The notes: generated by a model from the sequence alone, not told the origin. DNA of 64,000 nt from Bradyrhizobium sp. BTAi1 (GCF_000015165.1 NC_009485.1:6963501-7027500); one strand, 5' to 3'; positions 1-9,399 are shown, numbered from the stretch's first letter. Numbers and translations are program-made.

Positions 1-450
1 CGGTGGATAGTGCTTCGCCAGCTCGGCGGACACGGCGGCGATGCCCTGCATCACGCCCTGCTCGAAGCGTCCCTGCCTGAACTCCGCTTCCATCGCCCGG
101 CAGATCGTCTCCCAGCGCGCGGCGCCGACCTTTGCGTGGATGCCGCGGTCGGCGATGATCTCGACATCGCGGTCGGCGAGCAGGAGGTAGATCAGGACGC
201 CATTGTTGTGCGCGGTGTCCCAGATGCGCAGATGCGAGAACAGGTCGAGCGCGCGCTCGCGCGGCGGCTGGTTGCGCCACAGCGGCCGGCCGTCGAGCGC
301 GCCTTCAACGACGAAACGCAGTTGGCCGGCATGGCTGCGCTCGCCATCCTGGATCGCCTGCTCGATGCGCGCCAGCACGTCCGACGTGAAGATGCGCTTG
401 AGCTGCCAATGATGCTGCAGGAGATGCCGGCCGATCCGTGTGATGCTCAT
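1..450 (-). CDS. TPM-domain protein, 3' end beyond window
   Basis: The reading frame starts at ATG 450 and runs off the left edge without a stop, so about 150 residues are visible. The sequence (MSITRIGRHLLQ at the start, then RIWDTAHNNGVLIYLL and IIADRGIH) matches the TPM phosphatase/repair domain (family PF04536), here without a signal peptide. It begins 10 bases after the stop of a second, secreted TPM protein. LemA lies next upstream, so the three look like one operon (lemA, TPM, TPM). The family is linked to membrane-protein or photosystem repair, but the activity in this organism is unknown. Family assignment is fairly sure; the function is not. Confidence 0.8.
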   Translation of the reverse strand, partial: MSITRIGRHLLQHHWQLKRIFTSDVLARIEQAIQDGERSHAGQLRFVVEGALDGRPLWRNQPPRERALDLFSHLRIWDTAHNNGVLIYLLLADRDVEIIADRGIHAKVGAARWETICRAMEAEFRQGRFEQGVMQGIAAVSAELAKHYPP

Positions 451-460
451 TGCGTCCGCC

Positions 461-1357
461 TCACCAGCTGCCCGAGGCGCCGCCGCCGCCGAAACTGCCG
501 CCGCCGCCGGAGAAGCTGCCGCTGTCGCTGGAGCTGCCGCTGCTCCAGCCCCCCGACGAGCCGCTCGTCCAGCCGCCGCGACGGGGGCTGCCCGGCGTAT
601 TCATCCCGGCAAAACTGTCGGCAATGAAGGCGATGACGAAGCCGGCAATGGCCGACAGCGCCGCCAGCCCGGCCGATCCCACCAGCAGCCAGGCGATCAC
701 GCCCATGGCGCCGCCGGTCGCAAGCGATCCGATCAGGCGGCCAAGCAGGGTCCGCAGGATGCCGCCGATCACCAGCGCGCCGAACAGCGCCACCGGCGCG
801 AACGATGTGAGGGAGTCGAAGTCGAGATCCGTGCCATGCGACGCCTGCGGCTGCGGCACCGGCAAGGTCTCGCCATTGATCACGCCGATGATGCGATCGA
901 CGCCGGCGTCAATGCCGCCCGCGAAATCGCCCTGGCGGAATTTCGGCGTGATCACCTCGTCGATGATGCGTCGCGCGGTGACGTCGGTCAGGCTGCCCTC
1001 AAGACCGTAGCCGACCTCGATGCGCAGCTTGCGGTCGGTCTTGGCGATCACCAGCAGCGCGCCGTCATCGACCTTCTTGCGGCCGATCTTCCAGGTCTCG
1101 GCGACGCGGATCGAGAACTGCTCGATCGTCTCCGGCTGCGTCGTCGGCACGATCAGCACCGCGACCTGGCTGCCCTTGCGCGTCTCCAGATCCTTCAGCT
1201 TCTGCGTCAGGCCCGCGATGTCCGACGACGACAGCGTGCCGGTCTGGTCGACGACGCGGCCGGTCAGCTGCGGCACCGCGACGTCGGCCAGCACCATCGT
1301 CGCGAGGCAGACCAGCAGCGTCGCCAGCAGCGCCTTGACGGCCGACAATGCGCGCAA
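461..1357 (-). CDS. Secreted/membrane TPM-domain protein (YgcG family)
   Basis: 298 residues. A signal peptide (about residues 1-24, ending near VLADVAVP) is followed by a TPM domain (about 27-150, with GTLSSSDIAGL and DDGALLVIAKTDRKLRIEVG). One or two hydrophobic segments follow (about 185-245), then a Gly/Ser-rich tail ending GGGGSFGGGGASGSW, the hallmark of YgcG-type proteins. It sits 15 bases downstream of the LemA gene and 10 bases before a second TPM gene, the usual lemA-TPM pairing. It probably acts at the periplasmic face of the inner membrane. The biochemical activity is not established from sequence. Confidence 0.88.
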   Translation of the reverse strand: MRALSAVKALLATLLVCLATMVLADVAVPQLTGRVVDQTGTLSSSDIAGLTQKLKDLETRKGSQVAVLIVPTTQPETIEQFSIRVAETWKIGRKKVDDGALLVIAKTDRKLRIEVGYGLEGSLTDVTARRIIDEVITPKFRQGDFAGGIDAGVDRIIGVINGETLPVPQPQASHGTDLDFDSLTSFAPVALFGALVIGGILRTLLGRLIGSLATGGAMGVIAWLLVGSAGLAALSAIAGFVIAFIADSFAGMNTPGSPRRGGWTSGSSGGWSSGSSSDSGSFSGGGGSFGGGGASGSW

Positions 1358-1372
1358 GAGGAAGCGCTCCCG

Positions 1373-1984
1373 CTATTTCGAGGGCTGGGGGGACGGCGCG
1401 TTGAAGTCGACCTTCGGCGCGACCGAGATCTCGCGCTCGTTCTCGACCGTGAAGTTGGCCTTTTCCTTGTAGCCGAACGCCATCGCCGTCAGATTGTTCG
1501 GGAAGGTGCGGATGCCGACGTTATACTCCTGCACCGCCTTGATGTAGCGGTTGCGCGCCACCGTGATGCGATTCTCGGTGCCTTCGAGCTGGGACATCAG
1601 GTCGCGGAACAGCGCGTCCGATTTCAGCTGCGGATAGTTCTCGGTGACGACGAGGAGCCGCGACAGCGCGCCGGTCAGCTCGCTCTGCGCCGCCTGGAAC
1701 TTCTGCAGCGCCGCGGGGTCGTTGACGACATCGGGCGTGGCCTGGACGCTGCCGACCTTGGCGCGGGCGTTGGTAACGCCGAGCAGCACGTCCTTTTCCT
1801 GCTGCGCAAAGCCCTTCACGCTGTTGACGAGGTTGGGCACGAGATCGGCGCGGCGCTGATACTGGTTGACCACCTCCGACCAAGCCGCCTTGACCTGCTC
1901 GTCATTGGTCTGGATGGCGTTGTAGCCGCAATTGGTCAGGCTCAGCGTCATCAGCGCCGCCAGCACGGTCAGCAATTTCCGCAT
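1373..1984 (-). CDS. lemA: LemA family lipoprotein
   Basis: 203 residues from ATG 1984. A lipoprotein signal ends in a lipobox-like LSLTNC (Cys about 19), followed by the LemA fold: NDEQVKAAWSEVVNQYQRRADLVPNLV is the diagnostic N-terminal helix region, and NRITVARNRYIKAVQEYN lies near the C-terminus. The frame is open further upstream to 2125, but the lipoprotein signal marks the real start. LemA proteins are membrane-anchored helical bundles, often co-encoded with TPM proteins as here. Their role is unclear; links to membrane remodelling or stress are inference. Confidence 0.9.
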   Translation of the reverse strand: MRKLLTVLAALMTLSLTNCGYNAIQTNDEQVKAAWSEVVNQYQRRADLVPNLVNSVKGFAQQEKDVLLGVTNARAKVGSVQATPDVVNDPAALQKFQAAQSELTGALSRLLVVTENYPQLKSDALFRDLMSQLEGTENRITVARNRYIKAVQEYNVGIRTFPNNLTAMAFGYKEKANFTVENEREISVAPKVDFNAPSPQPSK

Positions 1985-2159
1985 TGCGCGTCCCCCTGTT
2001 CGTCCGGTTGTGCCGCCCTCACACAGCACAGCTTTGGCGACGGCGCAATGACGGCACCGGCCGCCGGACATGTGTCTCGGCGGCCGGGGCGCGGGTTCAG
2101 GGAACCGGTGGGCGGCGATCGCCATGCGGATGCGTATCAGTTGCCCCGCAAGAGGCCGT

Positions 2160-3176
2160 TCAGCTGCCGTTGCGGTCGCGCAATTGGGTCACGAACATGT
2201 CCTGCCAGTTCGCCGGCTTGACCTTGATCGAGCCGACGCCGTGCATGAACTCGGCGATCTTGAGCACGCCCTCGGGCGTCGCGGAGAACCAGGTGTCCTT
2301 GTCCTGCAGCATCTCCAGCACCTCCTCCTTGGTGGTCTTCACCTTGGCGGTGCGGGCATAGATCTCGGCCGCGGCGGCCTTGTCGTTGGCGATCAGGGTG
2401 CAGGCCTCGTCGAGCGCGTCGAGGAAGGCCTGCACGACCTTCGGATTGGCATCCACGAAGCGCTTCGGCGCGAATACCACGTCCATTGTCAGCCGTCCGA
2501 GCACGTCGGCCGAATTGGCGACGCGATGGATCTTGGAATCCTTCAGCTCGATATAGGAGAATGGCGGCGAGGTGAAATGCGCCGTGATTTCGGTCTTGCC
2601 CGAGATCAGCGCCGCCACCGCTTCCGGATGCGGCAGGCCGACCGTCATCGGATCGAGCTTGGCATAATTCTCCTTGCCGAACTCATGCGCCGCCATCATC
2701 TGCAGCATCACGGCCGAGAGCGAGGTCTTGATGCCCGGCAGCGCGATCTTGTCGCCGGCCTTGAAGTCCTTCAGCGATTTGATCTCGGGATTGTTGGTGT
2801 TCATCCACAGCGAGGTCGAGCTGAGCCCGCTGACGCCGACCACCTCCACCGCGGGAATGCCCTTGGCCTTGGCCCACAGCGTGATGAAGCCGGGCGCGCC
2901 GGTGCCGGCGATGTCGAGCGAGCCGGCCATCATCGCATCGTTGATGATGTTGCCGCCGTCGAGCAGCTGCCAGCTCACCTTGAACGGACCGAGCCCGGCC
3001 TTCTCGGCGTGCTTCTCCATCAGCTTCTGATCCTCCATCACGATCAGCGGCAGATAGAGGATGCCATAGCCCTTGGAGAGCCTGACCTCCTTGACCTCGG
3101 CCAGCGACGCACCGGTGGCGCCGAGCAGCGCGGCAACACCGATCGCCGCCGCCGCGAGTGATTTGCTCCAGGACAT
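2160..3176 (-). CDS. ABC importer substrate-binding protein (SsuA/TauA/NMT1-like)
   Basis: 338 residues with a signal peptide (residues 1-27, cleavage near SLA|EVKE). The body has the NMT1/SsuA two-lobe pattern: VRLSKGYGILYLPLIV at the N-terminus, LDGGNIINDAMMAGSLDIA, then a hinge and a C-terminal lobe ending near NWQDMFVTQL. It should bind a small anionic or aromatic solute in the periplasm and deliver it to the permease encoded 41 bases upstream. The family covers taurine, sulfonates, nitrate, pyrimidine precursors and phthalate-like acids. Sequence alone does not give the substrate. Confidence 0.88.
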   Translation of the reverse strand: MSWSKSLAAAAIGVAALLGATGASLAEVKEVRLSKGYGILYLPLIVMEDQKLMEKHAEKAGLGPFKVSWQLLDGGNIINDAMMAGSLDIAGTGAPGFITLWAKAKGIPAVEVVGVSGLSSTSLWMNTNNPEIKSLKDFKAGDKIALPGIKTSLSAVMLQMMAAHEFGKENYAKLDPMTVGLPHPEAVAALISGKTEITAHFTSPPFSYIELKDSKIHRVANSADVLGRLTMDVVFAPKRFVDANPKVVQAFLDALDEACTLIANDKAAAAEIYARTAKVKTTKEEVLEMLQDKDTWFSATPEGVLKIAEFMHGVGSIKVKPANWQDMFVTQLRDRNGS

Positions 3177-3217
3177 GTTCGTCTCCTTATCCCTTGTTGT
3201 TATGGTTATAGCCGAAA

Positions 3218-4084
3218 TCAGTGCTGCATGCCCCAGCGCCGCACCGTCTTGCGCTCGATCGTAGCGAACACGACGTTCTCGACGACAAGACCGATGAAGA
3301 TCACGGTGAACAGGCCGGCGAACACGTTCGCCGTCTCCAGCTGGTTGCGGTTCTCGAAGATGAACCAGCCGAGGCCGCCCGCGCCGGAGGACACGCCGAA
3401 CACCAGCTCGGCCGCAATCAGAGTGCGCCAGGCGAAGGCCCAGCCGACTTTCAGGCCGGTGAGGATGGCCGGGAAGGCGGCGGGGATCAGGATGAAGCGC
3501 ACCAGCTTCAGTCCGCGGAGGCCGTAGTTCAGGCCGACCATGCGCAACGTGTTGGAGACCGAGCGGAAGCCGGAATGGGTGTTGAGCGCGATCGCCCACA
3601 GCACCGAATGCACCAGCACGAAGATGATGCTGCCCTTGCCGAGGCCGAACCAGATCAGCGCCAGCGGCAGCAATGCGATCGCCGGCAGCGGATTGAACAT
3701 CGAGGTCAGCGCCTCCAGCATGTCGGCGCCGATCCGCGAGCCGATCGCGATCGTGGTCAGCACGGCCGCGAGCGCGATGCCGATGCCGTAGCCGATCAGC
3801 AGCGTCTCCAGCGACACCAGCGTCCGCGCCGGAATCACGCCATTGGCGATGTTCTCGAAGAACGCGGAGAGGGTGTCGGTGAAGGTCGGAAACAGCAAGG
3901 GGTTGCCGAGCCACAATCCATAGGCCTGCCACAGCGCCGCCAAGGCCACCAGGATGACGGCCTTGCGGACACCAGCGACATGGTAGATCCGCTCGATGAT
4001 GGACAGGCTCGCCTCGACCTTGACGTCGCCGAGGGGCGTCTCCGCATTGACGATTTCGGGGCGCAGCGCCAGCGTCTCGCTCAT
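3218..4084 (-). CDS. ABC importer permease (SsuC/TauC-like)
   Basis: 288 residues, about six membrane helices in the BPD_transp_1 fold. The EAA loop region that contacts the ATPase is visible around GLNYGLRGLKLVRFILIPAA. The start is ATG 4084, preceded by a GGAG-type ribosome site (cgaggagagc). It lies between the ATPase gene (17-base gap) and the binding-protein gene (41-base gap), all on the minus strand, so the three form one importer operon. Substrate undefined. Confidence 0.9.
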   Translation of the reverse strand: MSETLALRPEIVNAETPLGDVKVEASLSIIERIYHVAGVRKAVILVALAALWQAYGLWLGNPLLFPTFTDTLSAFFENIANGVIPARTLVSLETLLIGYGIGIALAAVLTTIAIGSRIGADMLEALTSMFNPLPAIALLPLALIWFGLGKGSIIFVLVHSVLWAIALNTHSGFRSVSNTLRMVGLNYGLRGLKLVRFILIPAAFPAILTGLKVGWAFAWRTLIAAELVFGVSSGAGGLGWFIFENRNQLETANVFAGLFTVIFIGLVVENVVFATIERKTVRRWGMQH

Positions 4085-4101
4085 GATGCTCTCCTCGTGT
4101 T

Positions 4102-4881
4102 TCAGTGATGGCCGAACAGCATGTCGTTGATGCGGCCTTCGAGCGCGACCTGCTCGGGCGAGCCCATCGTGCCCGGCGGCACGCTGTTGAGCTCGGCGCG
4201 GACGCGGCCCGGATGCGGCGACAGCAACAGGATGCGCGAGCCGATCTTGATCGCCTCCTCGATCGAATGCGTGACGAACAGCACCGTGAAGCGGGTGTCC
4301 TGCCAGAGCTGCAGCAGCTCGTCCTGCATCTTGCGCCGGGTCAGCGCATCCAATGCAGCGAACGGCTCGTCCATCAGCAGCACGTCCGGCTCCATCGCCA
4401 TGCCCCGGGCGATCGCCACGCGCTGCTTCATGCCGCCCGACAGCATGTGCGGATAGGAGTCGATGAACTTGGTCAGGCCGACCTTGTCGATATAGGACTT
4501 CGCCCGCTCGTTGGCCTCGGCCGTACCCAACCGGCCGCTGGCGGTGAGCGCAAACACGACATTCTCGCGCACCGTCTTCCAGGGCAACAGCTGGTCGAAC
4601 TCCTGGAACACCATCATGCGGTCCGGCCCGGGCTCGGTGACGTCGTGGCCCTTGAGACGGATACGGCCTTCGGTCGGCTTCAGATAGCCGCCGATCGCCT
4701 TCAGCAGCGTCGACTTGCCGCAGCCGGAGGGGCCGAGCAGCACGAAGCGGTCGGAATCGAACACCTTGAAATCGACGCGATAGGTCGCCGTGACCAACGT
4801 GTCCGGCGTCTTGTATTGCAGCGTCACGCCCTCGACCGAGAGCAGCGGCTCGAACTGGGATTGCGATTGATGGACGGTCAT
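4102..4881 (-). CDS. ABC importer ATPase (SsuB/TauB-like)
   Basis: 259 residues with all ABC ATPase motifs: Walker A GPSGCGKST (about 50-58), Q-loop VFQEFDQLLPW, signature LSGGMKQR, Walker B VLLMDEP and switch His in FVTHS. This is the nitrate/sulfonate/taurine class. First gene of the importer operon, divergent from the response regulator gene (120-base gap), so the importer may be controlled by that two-component system (inference). Confidence 0.93.
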   Translation of the reverse strand: MTVHQSQSQFEPLLSVEGVTLQYKTPDTLVTATYRVDFKVFDSDRFVLLGPSGCGKSTLLKAIGGYLKPTEGRIRLKGHDVTEPGPDRMMVFQEFDQLLPWKTVRENVVFALTASGRLGTAEANERAKSYIDKVGLTKFIDSYPHMLSGGMKQRVAIARGMAMEPDVLLMDEPFAALDALTRRKMQDELLQLWQDTRFTVLFVTHSIEEAIKIGSRILLLSPHPGRVRAELNSVPPGTMGSPEQVALEGRINDMLFGHH

Positions 4882-4908
4882 GCGTCCTCCCCTCCTTCAT
4901 ATTGCAGT

Positions 4909-4920
4909 GCGAAATTTCGC
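4909..4920. promoter_or_regulatory. 12-bp perfect palindrome between ABC operon and two-component system
   Basis: GCGAAATTTCGC is a perfect palindrome 28 bases upstream of the ABC ATPase start and 82 bases before the response regulator start. It is a possible operator for the divergent promoters. Its function is inferred only from symmetry and location. Confidence 0.35.
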
Positions 4921-5001
4921 CCGGTGCACTTCGGCGCCCTTATTCGAAGTGATAGAGGAGGAGACTGACGCGAAACTGACTCCGAGCCGGACAACGAGAC
5001 C

Positions 5002-5667
5002 TTGCGCATCCTGCTGGTGGAAGACACGCCCGAGATCGGCGCCGCCGTGACCAGCCGGTTCGAACGGATCGGCTACGCCGTCGACTGGGAAAAGGACGGC
5101 CGGACCGCGAGCGAGCTGATCGAGGTGCAGACCTATGACCTGATCGTGCTCGACGTGATGCTGCCGAACATGGACGGATTCGCCGTGCTCAAGCATCTGC
5201 GCAAGCGCGGCCTGCGCACGCCGGTGCTGGTACTGACGGCGCGCTCCGCGGTTGACGACCGCATCGGCGCACTCGACCTCGGCGCCGACGATTATCTGAT
5301 CAAGCCGTTCGACTATCGCGAGCTGGAGGCGCGCGCCCGCGCGCTGCTGCGGCGCGCTGCGGGGCAGTCCGACAATCTGCTGACGCTGGGGCCGCTGGTG
5401 ATCGACCGCGCCGGCCGCACAGCCAGCGTCGCCGGCCAGCCGCTGGACCTGACCCGGCGCGAACTGACGGTGCTGGAGATTCTCGCGGCGCGTCCGGGCC
5501 GCTACGTCGCCAAGGAGGAGTTGGTCGAGCAGCTGTTCAGCTTCGACCAGGACCCGAGCCCGAACGCCGTCGAGCAGTTCATCGCGCGGCTGCGCCGCAA
5601 GCTGGCGGCAACAACAGTCGAAATCAAGACCGAGCGCGGCCTTGGCTATCAGCTCCACGCTTCGTGA
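5002..5667 (+). CDS. OmpR/TctD-type response regulator
   Basis: 221 residues from a TTG start at 5002. The receiver domain (1-115) has the acidic pair in VEDTPE, phospho-acceptor Asp51 (VLDVMLP), Thr/Ala switch region LTAR and Lys101 (LIKPFD). A winged-helix domain (about 130-220) ends RGLGYQL, as in OmpR/PhoB regulators. No upstream ATG is in frame. The kinase gene overlaps its 3' end, so the pair is co-translated. Sequence style resembles TctD/QseB. The likely target is the divergent ABC importer (inference). Confidence 0.92.
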   Translation: MRILLVEDTPEIGAAVTSRFERIGYAVDWEKDGRTASELIEVQTYDLIVLDVMLPNMDGFAVLKHLRKRGLRTPVLVLTARSAVDDRIGALDLGADDYLIKPFDYRELEARARALLRRAAGQSDNLLTLGPLVIDRAGRTASVAGQPLDLTRRELTVLEILAARPGRYVAKEELVEQLFSFDQDPSPNAVEQFIARLRRKLAATTVEIKTERGLGYQLHAS

Positions 5668-7030
5668 CATCAGGACATCGTTGCGCGCGCGGCTCTTGAT
5701 CGCGATCGGCGCGATCCTGACCGTGGGCGCGATCGTGCTCAGCCTCGCCGCCTGGCAATATGCCGCGACCGCGGCGCGCGACGCCTATGACAGGCTGCTC
5801 GCCGGCGGCGCCGTGCAGATCGCCGAGAACATCTACATGCAGGGCGGCGTGGTGACGCTCGATCCGCCAGCCGCGGCCTTCGCGACATTATCGGCGTATG
5901 ATCTGGTGTTCTATCGCGTCACCGATCCGCGCGGCGTCGTCGTCGCCGGCTATGATGATCTCGCCATCAGCGCGCCGGCTGCGGCGCTCCGGGAGGGCGT
6001 CGTGCTGCGCGACGGCGTCTATCGCGACCAGCCGGTGCGGATTGCCGCCGTGGCACGCCGGCTCGACGGTGCGCCGGGCGACGGCTGGAGCGCGATCGTG
6101 CTGGCGCAGACCCTGCGCGCCCGCGACAGCCTGACCTGGGATCTGGCGTCGAAGGCCATCGGCCTGATCGCGGCGATGAGCCTGCTGGCGCTGGTCGCGA
6201 CCGCGCTGTGCCTCCGGCTGGTGTTCGCCCCGCTGACGCGGATCGAGGCCGAGATCGTCAGGCGACGCCCGGATGATCTCAGTCCCATCGCCATGACGCC
6301 CCCGCGCGAGGTGCGCGCTCTGGTCGGCGCCATCGACGGCTTCATGCAGCGCCTGTCCGAGCGCATCACGCTGATGCAGCGCTTCATCGCCGACGCCACC
6401 CACCAATTGCGCACGCCGCTCGCGGCCATTGACGCCGAGGTCGAACTGCTGACCGACCAGACCAGGGATCCGAAGGCGCTCGACAAGCTCCGTGGCCGCA
6501 TCGCGGACCTCGCCCGCCTCGCCAGCCAACTGCTCGATCACGCGATGATCCAGCACCGCGCCCAGGCGCCGCGTTTTGCGGCGACCGACATCAATGCGCT
6601 GGCCAAGTCGGTGCTGTCGCAGAGCGTGCCACTGTCGCTGGATCGCGAGGTCTCCGTCAGCTTCGTCCCGTCGGAGGGAGACACCGTGATCGCCGCAGAT
6701 GCCATCAGCCTGCGCGAGGCGCTCGCCAATCTCATTCACAACGCGCTGGCGCATGGGGCGCGAACGCGACTGATGGTCAGGGTGGAGCGAGCGGCGGCGC
6801 ATGTCGCGATCGTCGTGTGGGACGACGGACCGGGGATCGCAGCCGAGGCGCAGCAGCATCTGGTGTCGCCGTTCCAGAAAGGCGATGGATCGCATGGCTC
6901 AGGGCTTGGCCTGGCCATCGCCGCCGAGGTCGCGCAGGCCCATGGCGGGAGCTTGCGGTTTGCGGGCGGCGCTGGCGATTTCAGCGTGCGGTTCGAGATC
7001 CCGGCTTCGCCCTTCGCGCGCCATATCTAA
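5642..7030 (+). CDS. TctE-like sensor histidine kinase
   Basis: About 462 residues from TTG 5642, which overlaps the regulator gene by 26 bases; another in-frame TTG at 5681 is possible. Layout: first membrane helix (about 15-40), periplasmic 2CSK_N-type sensor (about 45-165), second helix (about 180-200), HAMP-like linker, HisKA with DATHQLRTPLAAID, then an ATPase domain with N box (NLIHNALAHG), G1 (DDGPGI) and G2 (GSGLGLAI). The short periplasmic loop resembles tricarboxylate-type sensors. It should phosphorylate the preceding regulator. The start is the least certain part. Confidence 0.9.
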   Translation: MAISSTLRDIRTSLRARLLIAIGAILTVGAIVLSLAAWQYAATAARDAYDRLLAGGAVQIAENIYMQGGVVTLDPPAAAFATLSAYDLVFYRVTDPRGVVVAGYDDLAISAPAAALREGVVLRDGVYRDQPVRIAAVARRLDGAPGDGWSAIVLAQTLRARDSLTWDLASKAIGLIAAMSLLALVATALCLRLVFAPLTRIEAEIVRRRPDDLSPIAMTPPREVRALVGAIDGFMQRLSERITLMQRFIADATHQLRTPLAAIDAEVELLTDQTRDPKALDKLRGRIADLARLASQLLDHAMIQHRAQAPRFAATDINALAKSVLSQSVPLSLDREVSVSFVPSEGDTVIAADAISLREALANLIHNALAHGARTRLMVRVERAAAHVAIVVWDDGPGIAAEAQQHLVSPFQKGDGSHGSGLGLAIAAEVAQAHGGSLRFAGGAGDFSVRFEIPASPFARHI

Positions 7031-7102
7031 ACCTTTAGTTGTTTCATTACACGCCCTTTTGAAAATTGCCGATATTCGGTTGCCCTGCTTCGGGGAGCCG
7101 CG

Positions 7103-8281
7103 ATGATCCGACCTGCCATTCGCCAATTTGCTGCAGCCATCGTCCTTCTGGCATTCGCTACCCCCGGAACGGCGGCCGCGCAGGATACTGGCGAGTGTGT
7201 GGCGTCGCAGCTCAGGAGCGATCCCGAGAGCGTCATCGCGGCCTGCTCCAGACTGATCGCCGATGGCGCCAAACCGGCCGCCGAGCGCGGCCGCGCCCTC
7301 TCGGTCCGGGGTTCGGGCTACTACTATACCAAGCGCTGGACGCTCGCGGCACAGGATTACGATGCGGCGATCGCGCTCCTTCCCACCGATGAGGAGCTGC
7401 TGCTATCGCGCTCATCGACAGCGCTCCGTCTCGGCGACGGCACTCTGGGCAGATCACTCATCGAGAAGGTGCTGACGCTCAACCCGTCGAACCCGGACGC
7501 GATGTGGCGCGTGGGCGCCGGGTATGAGGACGCCGGAGACTACCGCACCGCGATCCGCTTTTATGCGATGGCGCTGACGATCGCCCCGAGAAACCAGTAT
7601 GCGCTGCTCTTCAGCAGCACCAGCAATCAGGGCCTGCGCCGTTTCGACGAGGCATTGAAGACAGCTGATGCTCTGGTTGGGCTCGGTCCCGACGAGATCA
7701 ATCTCAAGCCCTATTTCGACTATCAAGGCAATCGGCTGGACTTCTATTTCATCGCTCTGAAGAACCGCGCCCGGATCCACTGGATGCTCGGTCACCTTGA
7801 TCGCGCCGAGCAGGACCTGAACGCCGCTGTGACCTATCGCCGATCCGCCATGTCGCTCACGGCACGAGGTCATTTACTGACCTACACGCCCGGACGCGAG
7901 CAGCAGGCGTTTGCCGACCTGCAGGAAGCAAAATCGCTCGGATCCGAGCAATATGAGACATTCTTCGACCTTGGACTCATTCTCGCCAAGCGCCAGCAAT
8001 TTCGGGAAGCGCTCGCGGAGTTCGATCGCGCTGCGGGGATCTTTCCTCCGTCCGGCGAAGCCGTTCGCATGCGCGCATTGATGCACCGGGAGCTCGGCGA
8101 AACCGACCTCGCTTTCGACGACATGATCCAGGCCGTGACCACCGAGGAGTCCGCGCTGAAGAAGACGGTCGTCGCGCTGCGCACAGCCGGCTATTGGCGA
8201 TCGAGCGAAGCGCCGGACCAACTGACGCCCGACTTCAAGGACGCGATCCGCGCCTGCATGCTCGACAAGCTCTGCAAGTGA
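7103..8281 (+). CDS. Secreted TPR-repeat protein
   Basis: 392 residues. A signal peptide (1-27, ending GTAAAQ) is followed by about seven tetratricopeptide units (for example RGSGYYYTKRWTLAAQDYD, GAGYEDAGDYRTAIRFY, DLGLILAKRQQFREALAEFD). The C-terminus has a short tail with two Cys (IRACMLDKLCK). The next gene encodes a second TPR protein with a related C-terminal tail (DDALRACFINNACG), suggesting an old tandem duplication. A periplasmic scaffolding role is inferred from TPR and signal peptide; no specific partner is evident. Confidence 0.85.
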   Translation: MIRPAIRQFAAAIVLLAFATPGTAAAQDTGECVASQLRSDPESVIAACSRLIADGAKPAAERGRALSVRGSGYYYTKRWTLAAQDYDAAIALLPTDEELLLSRSSTALRLGDGTLGRSLIEKVLTLNPSNPDAMWRVGAGYEDAGDYRTAIRFYAMALTIAPRNQYALLFSSTSNQGLRRFDEALKTADALVGLGPDEINLKPYFDYQGNRLDFYFIALKNRARIHWMLGHLDRAEQDLNAAVTYRRSAMSLTARGHLLTYTPGREQQAFADLQEAKSLGSEQYETFFDLGLILAKRQQFREALAEFDRAAGIFPPSGEAVRMRALMHRELGETDLAFDDMIQAVTTEESALKKTVVALRTAGYWRSSEAPDQLTPDFKDAIRACMLDKLCK

Positions 8282-8289
8282 GTCCGAAG

Positions 8290-9375
8290 ATGACATTCCG
8301 CATGCGCTTCGCGATTCCGCTCATGCTCATCGCCGAGCTGATGAGCACGCCCTCGCGCGCCGAAGACACGCTGGGTACGGCCGGTCCGATCCGCTCGTTC
8401 AGTTTCGGAACATGCAAGCTGCCTTATCCGGCCAGAGCACGCGGCGAATGCGATCCGCCGGAGGTTTCAGCAACTCTGCCCGCGGATGTCCGTTCGCAGC
8501 AGCGCGTCCTCCGCGCGCGGCAACTCACCGAGATTGCCAGGCTGCCGCAAGCCATCGCAGAGTTGGATACAGCGATCACCGAGCAGCCCAGCAACGCAGC
8601 GGCCCTGCTGCTCCGCGCCCGGCTGAGAATCCCGGCCCAGCTTACCGAAGCCACCCGCGACGTGACGGCGGCGCTGCAGGCCGATGGCGACAATGCCGAT
8701 GCGCTGGCAACCATGGCCTTCATCCTGATCGGTCAGGACGATCAGGCTGGACTCGAACTGGCCACCAAGGCCCTCACGCTCAATCCCTCGTCGGTCGATG
8801 CGCTCTGGATCCGCGCCCTCCTGTCGAACCGGAGCGGCAGACCGGAGCAGGCGGAAGCGGATCTCGATTCCGCCATCGCGCTTGAGCCCGTCGAGCGGCG
8901 ACCGCGCATGACGCGCGCCGAGATTCGGCTGCAGAGCGGCAAGACGGCTGGCGCCAAGGAGGACCTCGATGCGCTGCTCGCGGCCGGGTCCGATCTCCAG
9001 GCCTTGCAGATGCGGGTGACGATTCTGGCCGGCATGGGAGACGACAACGGTGCGCTTGCCGACCTGAACAAAGTTCTCGGCCCGCCGGGGCAGCGCGTCC
9101 TTCCCGGCCCGGTGCGGCCCGACCTCGTCAACATGTTCGTGCAGCGCGCTCTGATCCTGACCCGCATTGGGCGAGAGCCGGAGGCCAAGCAGGACCTCGA
9201 AACCATCGTCACGCTGGGCGGCCATCGCGCCGTTCTACAGATGCAGGTCTATCTGCGGGGTCACGGTTTTCCAGACGTCAGTCTGGACGGGAAACGGTCC
9301 GAGCAGCTCGACGATGCGCTGCGCGCCTGCTTCATCAACAACGCCTGCGGCCGCGGCATCACCATTCGCGGATAG
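8290..9375 (+). CDS. Secreted TPR-repeat protein, paralogue of preceding gene
   Basis: 361 residues from ATG 8290, 8 bases after the previous stop. Signal peptide about 1-24 (ending PSRA|ED). The body has TPR-like helices (DTAITEQPSNAAALLLRARL, KALTLNPSSVDALWIRALLS, DSAIALEPVERRPRMTRAEI). The tail RACFINNACGRG mirrors the RACMLDKLCK tail of its neighbour, including the two Cys, which could form a disulfide in the periplasm. Same operon. Function unknown. Confidence 0.85.
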   Translation: MTFRMRFAIPLMLIAELMSTPSRAEDTLGTAGPIRSFSFGTCKLPYPARARGECDPPEVSATLPADVRSQQRVLRARQLTEIARLPQAIAELDTAITEQPSNAAALLLRARLRIPAQLTEATRDVTAALQADGDNADALATMAFILIGQDDQAGLELATKALTLNPSSVDALWIRALLSNRSGRPEQAEADLDSAIALEPVERRPRMTRAEIRLQSGKTAGAKEDLDALLAAGSDLQALQMRVTILAGMGDDNGALADLNKVLGPPGQRVLPGPVRPDLVNMFVQRALILTRIGREPEAKQDLETIVTLGGHRAVLQMQVYLRGHGFPDVSLDGKRSEQLDDALRACFINNACGRGITIRG

Positions 9376-9399
9376 AATCACACCTGTTGTGACGTGGTG

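Noticed and set aside
440..2221. 593-codon plus-strand frame across the TPM/LemA genes
   Set aside because: Antisense shadow of genes with clear TPM and LemA domains; composition dominated by Arg, Ala and Asp.
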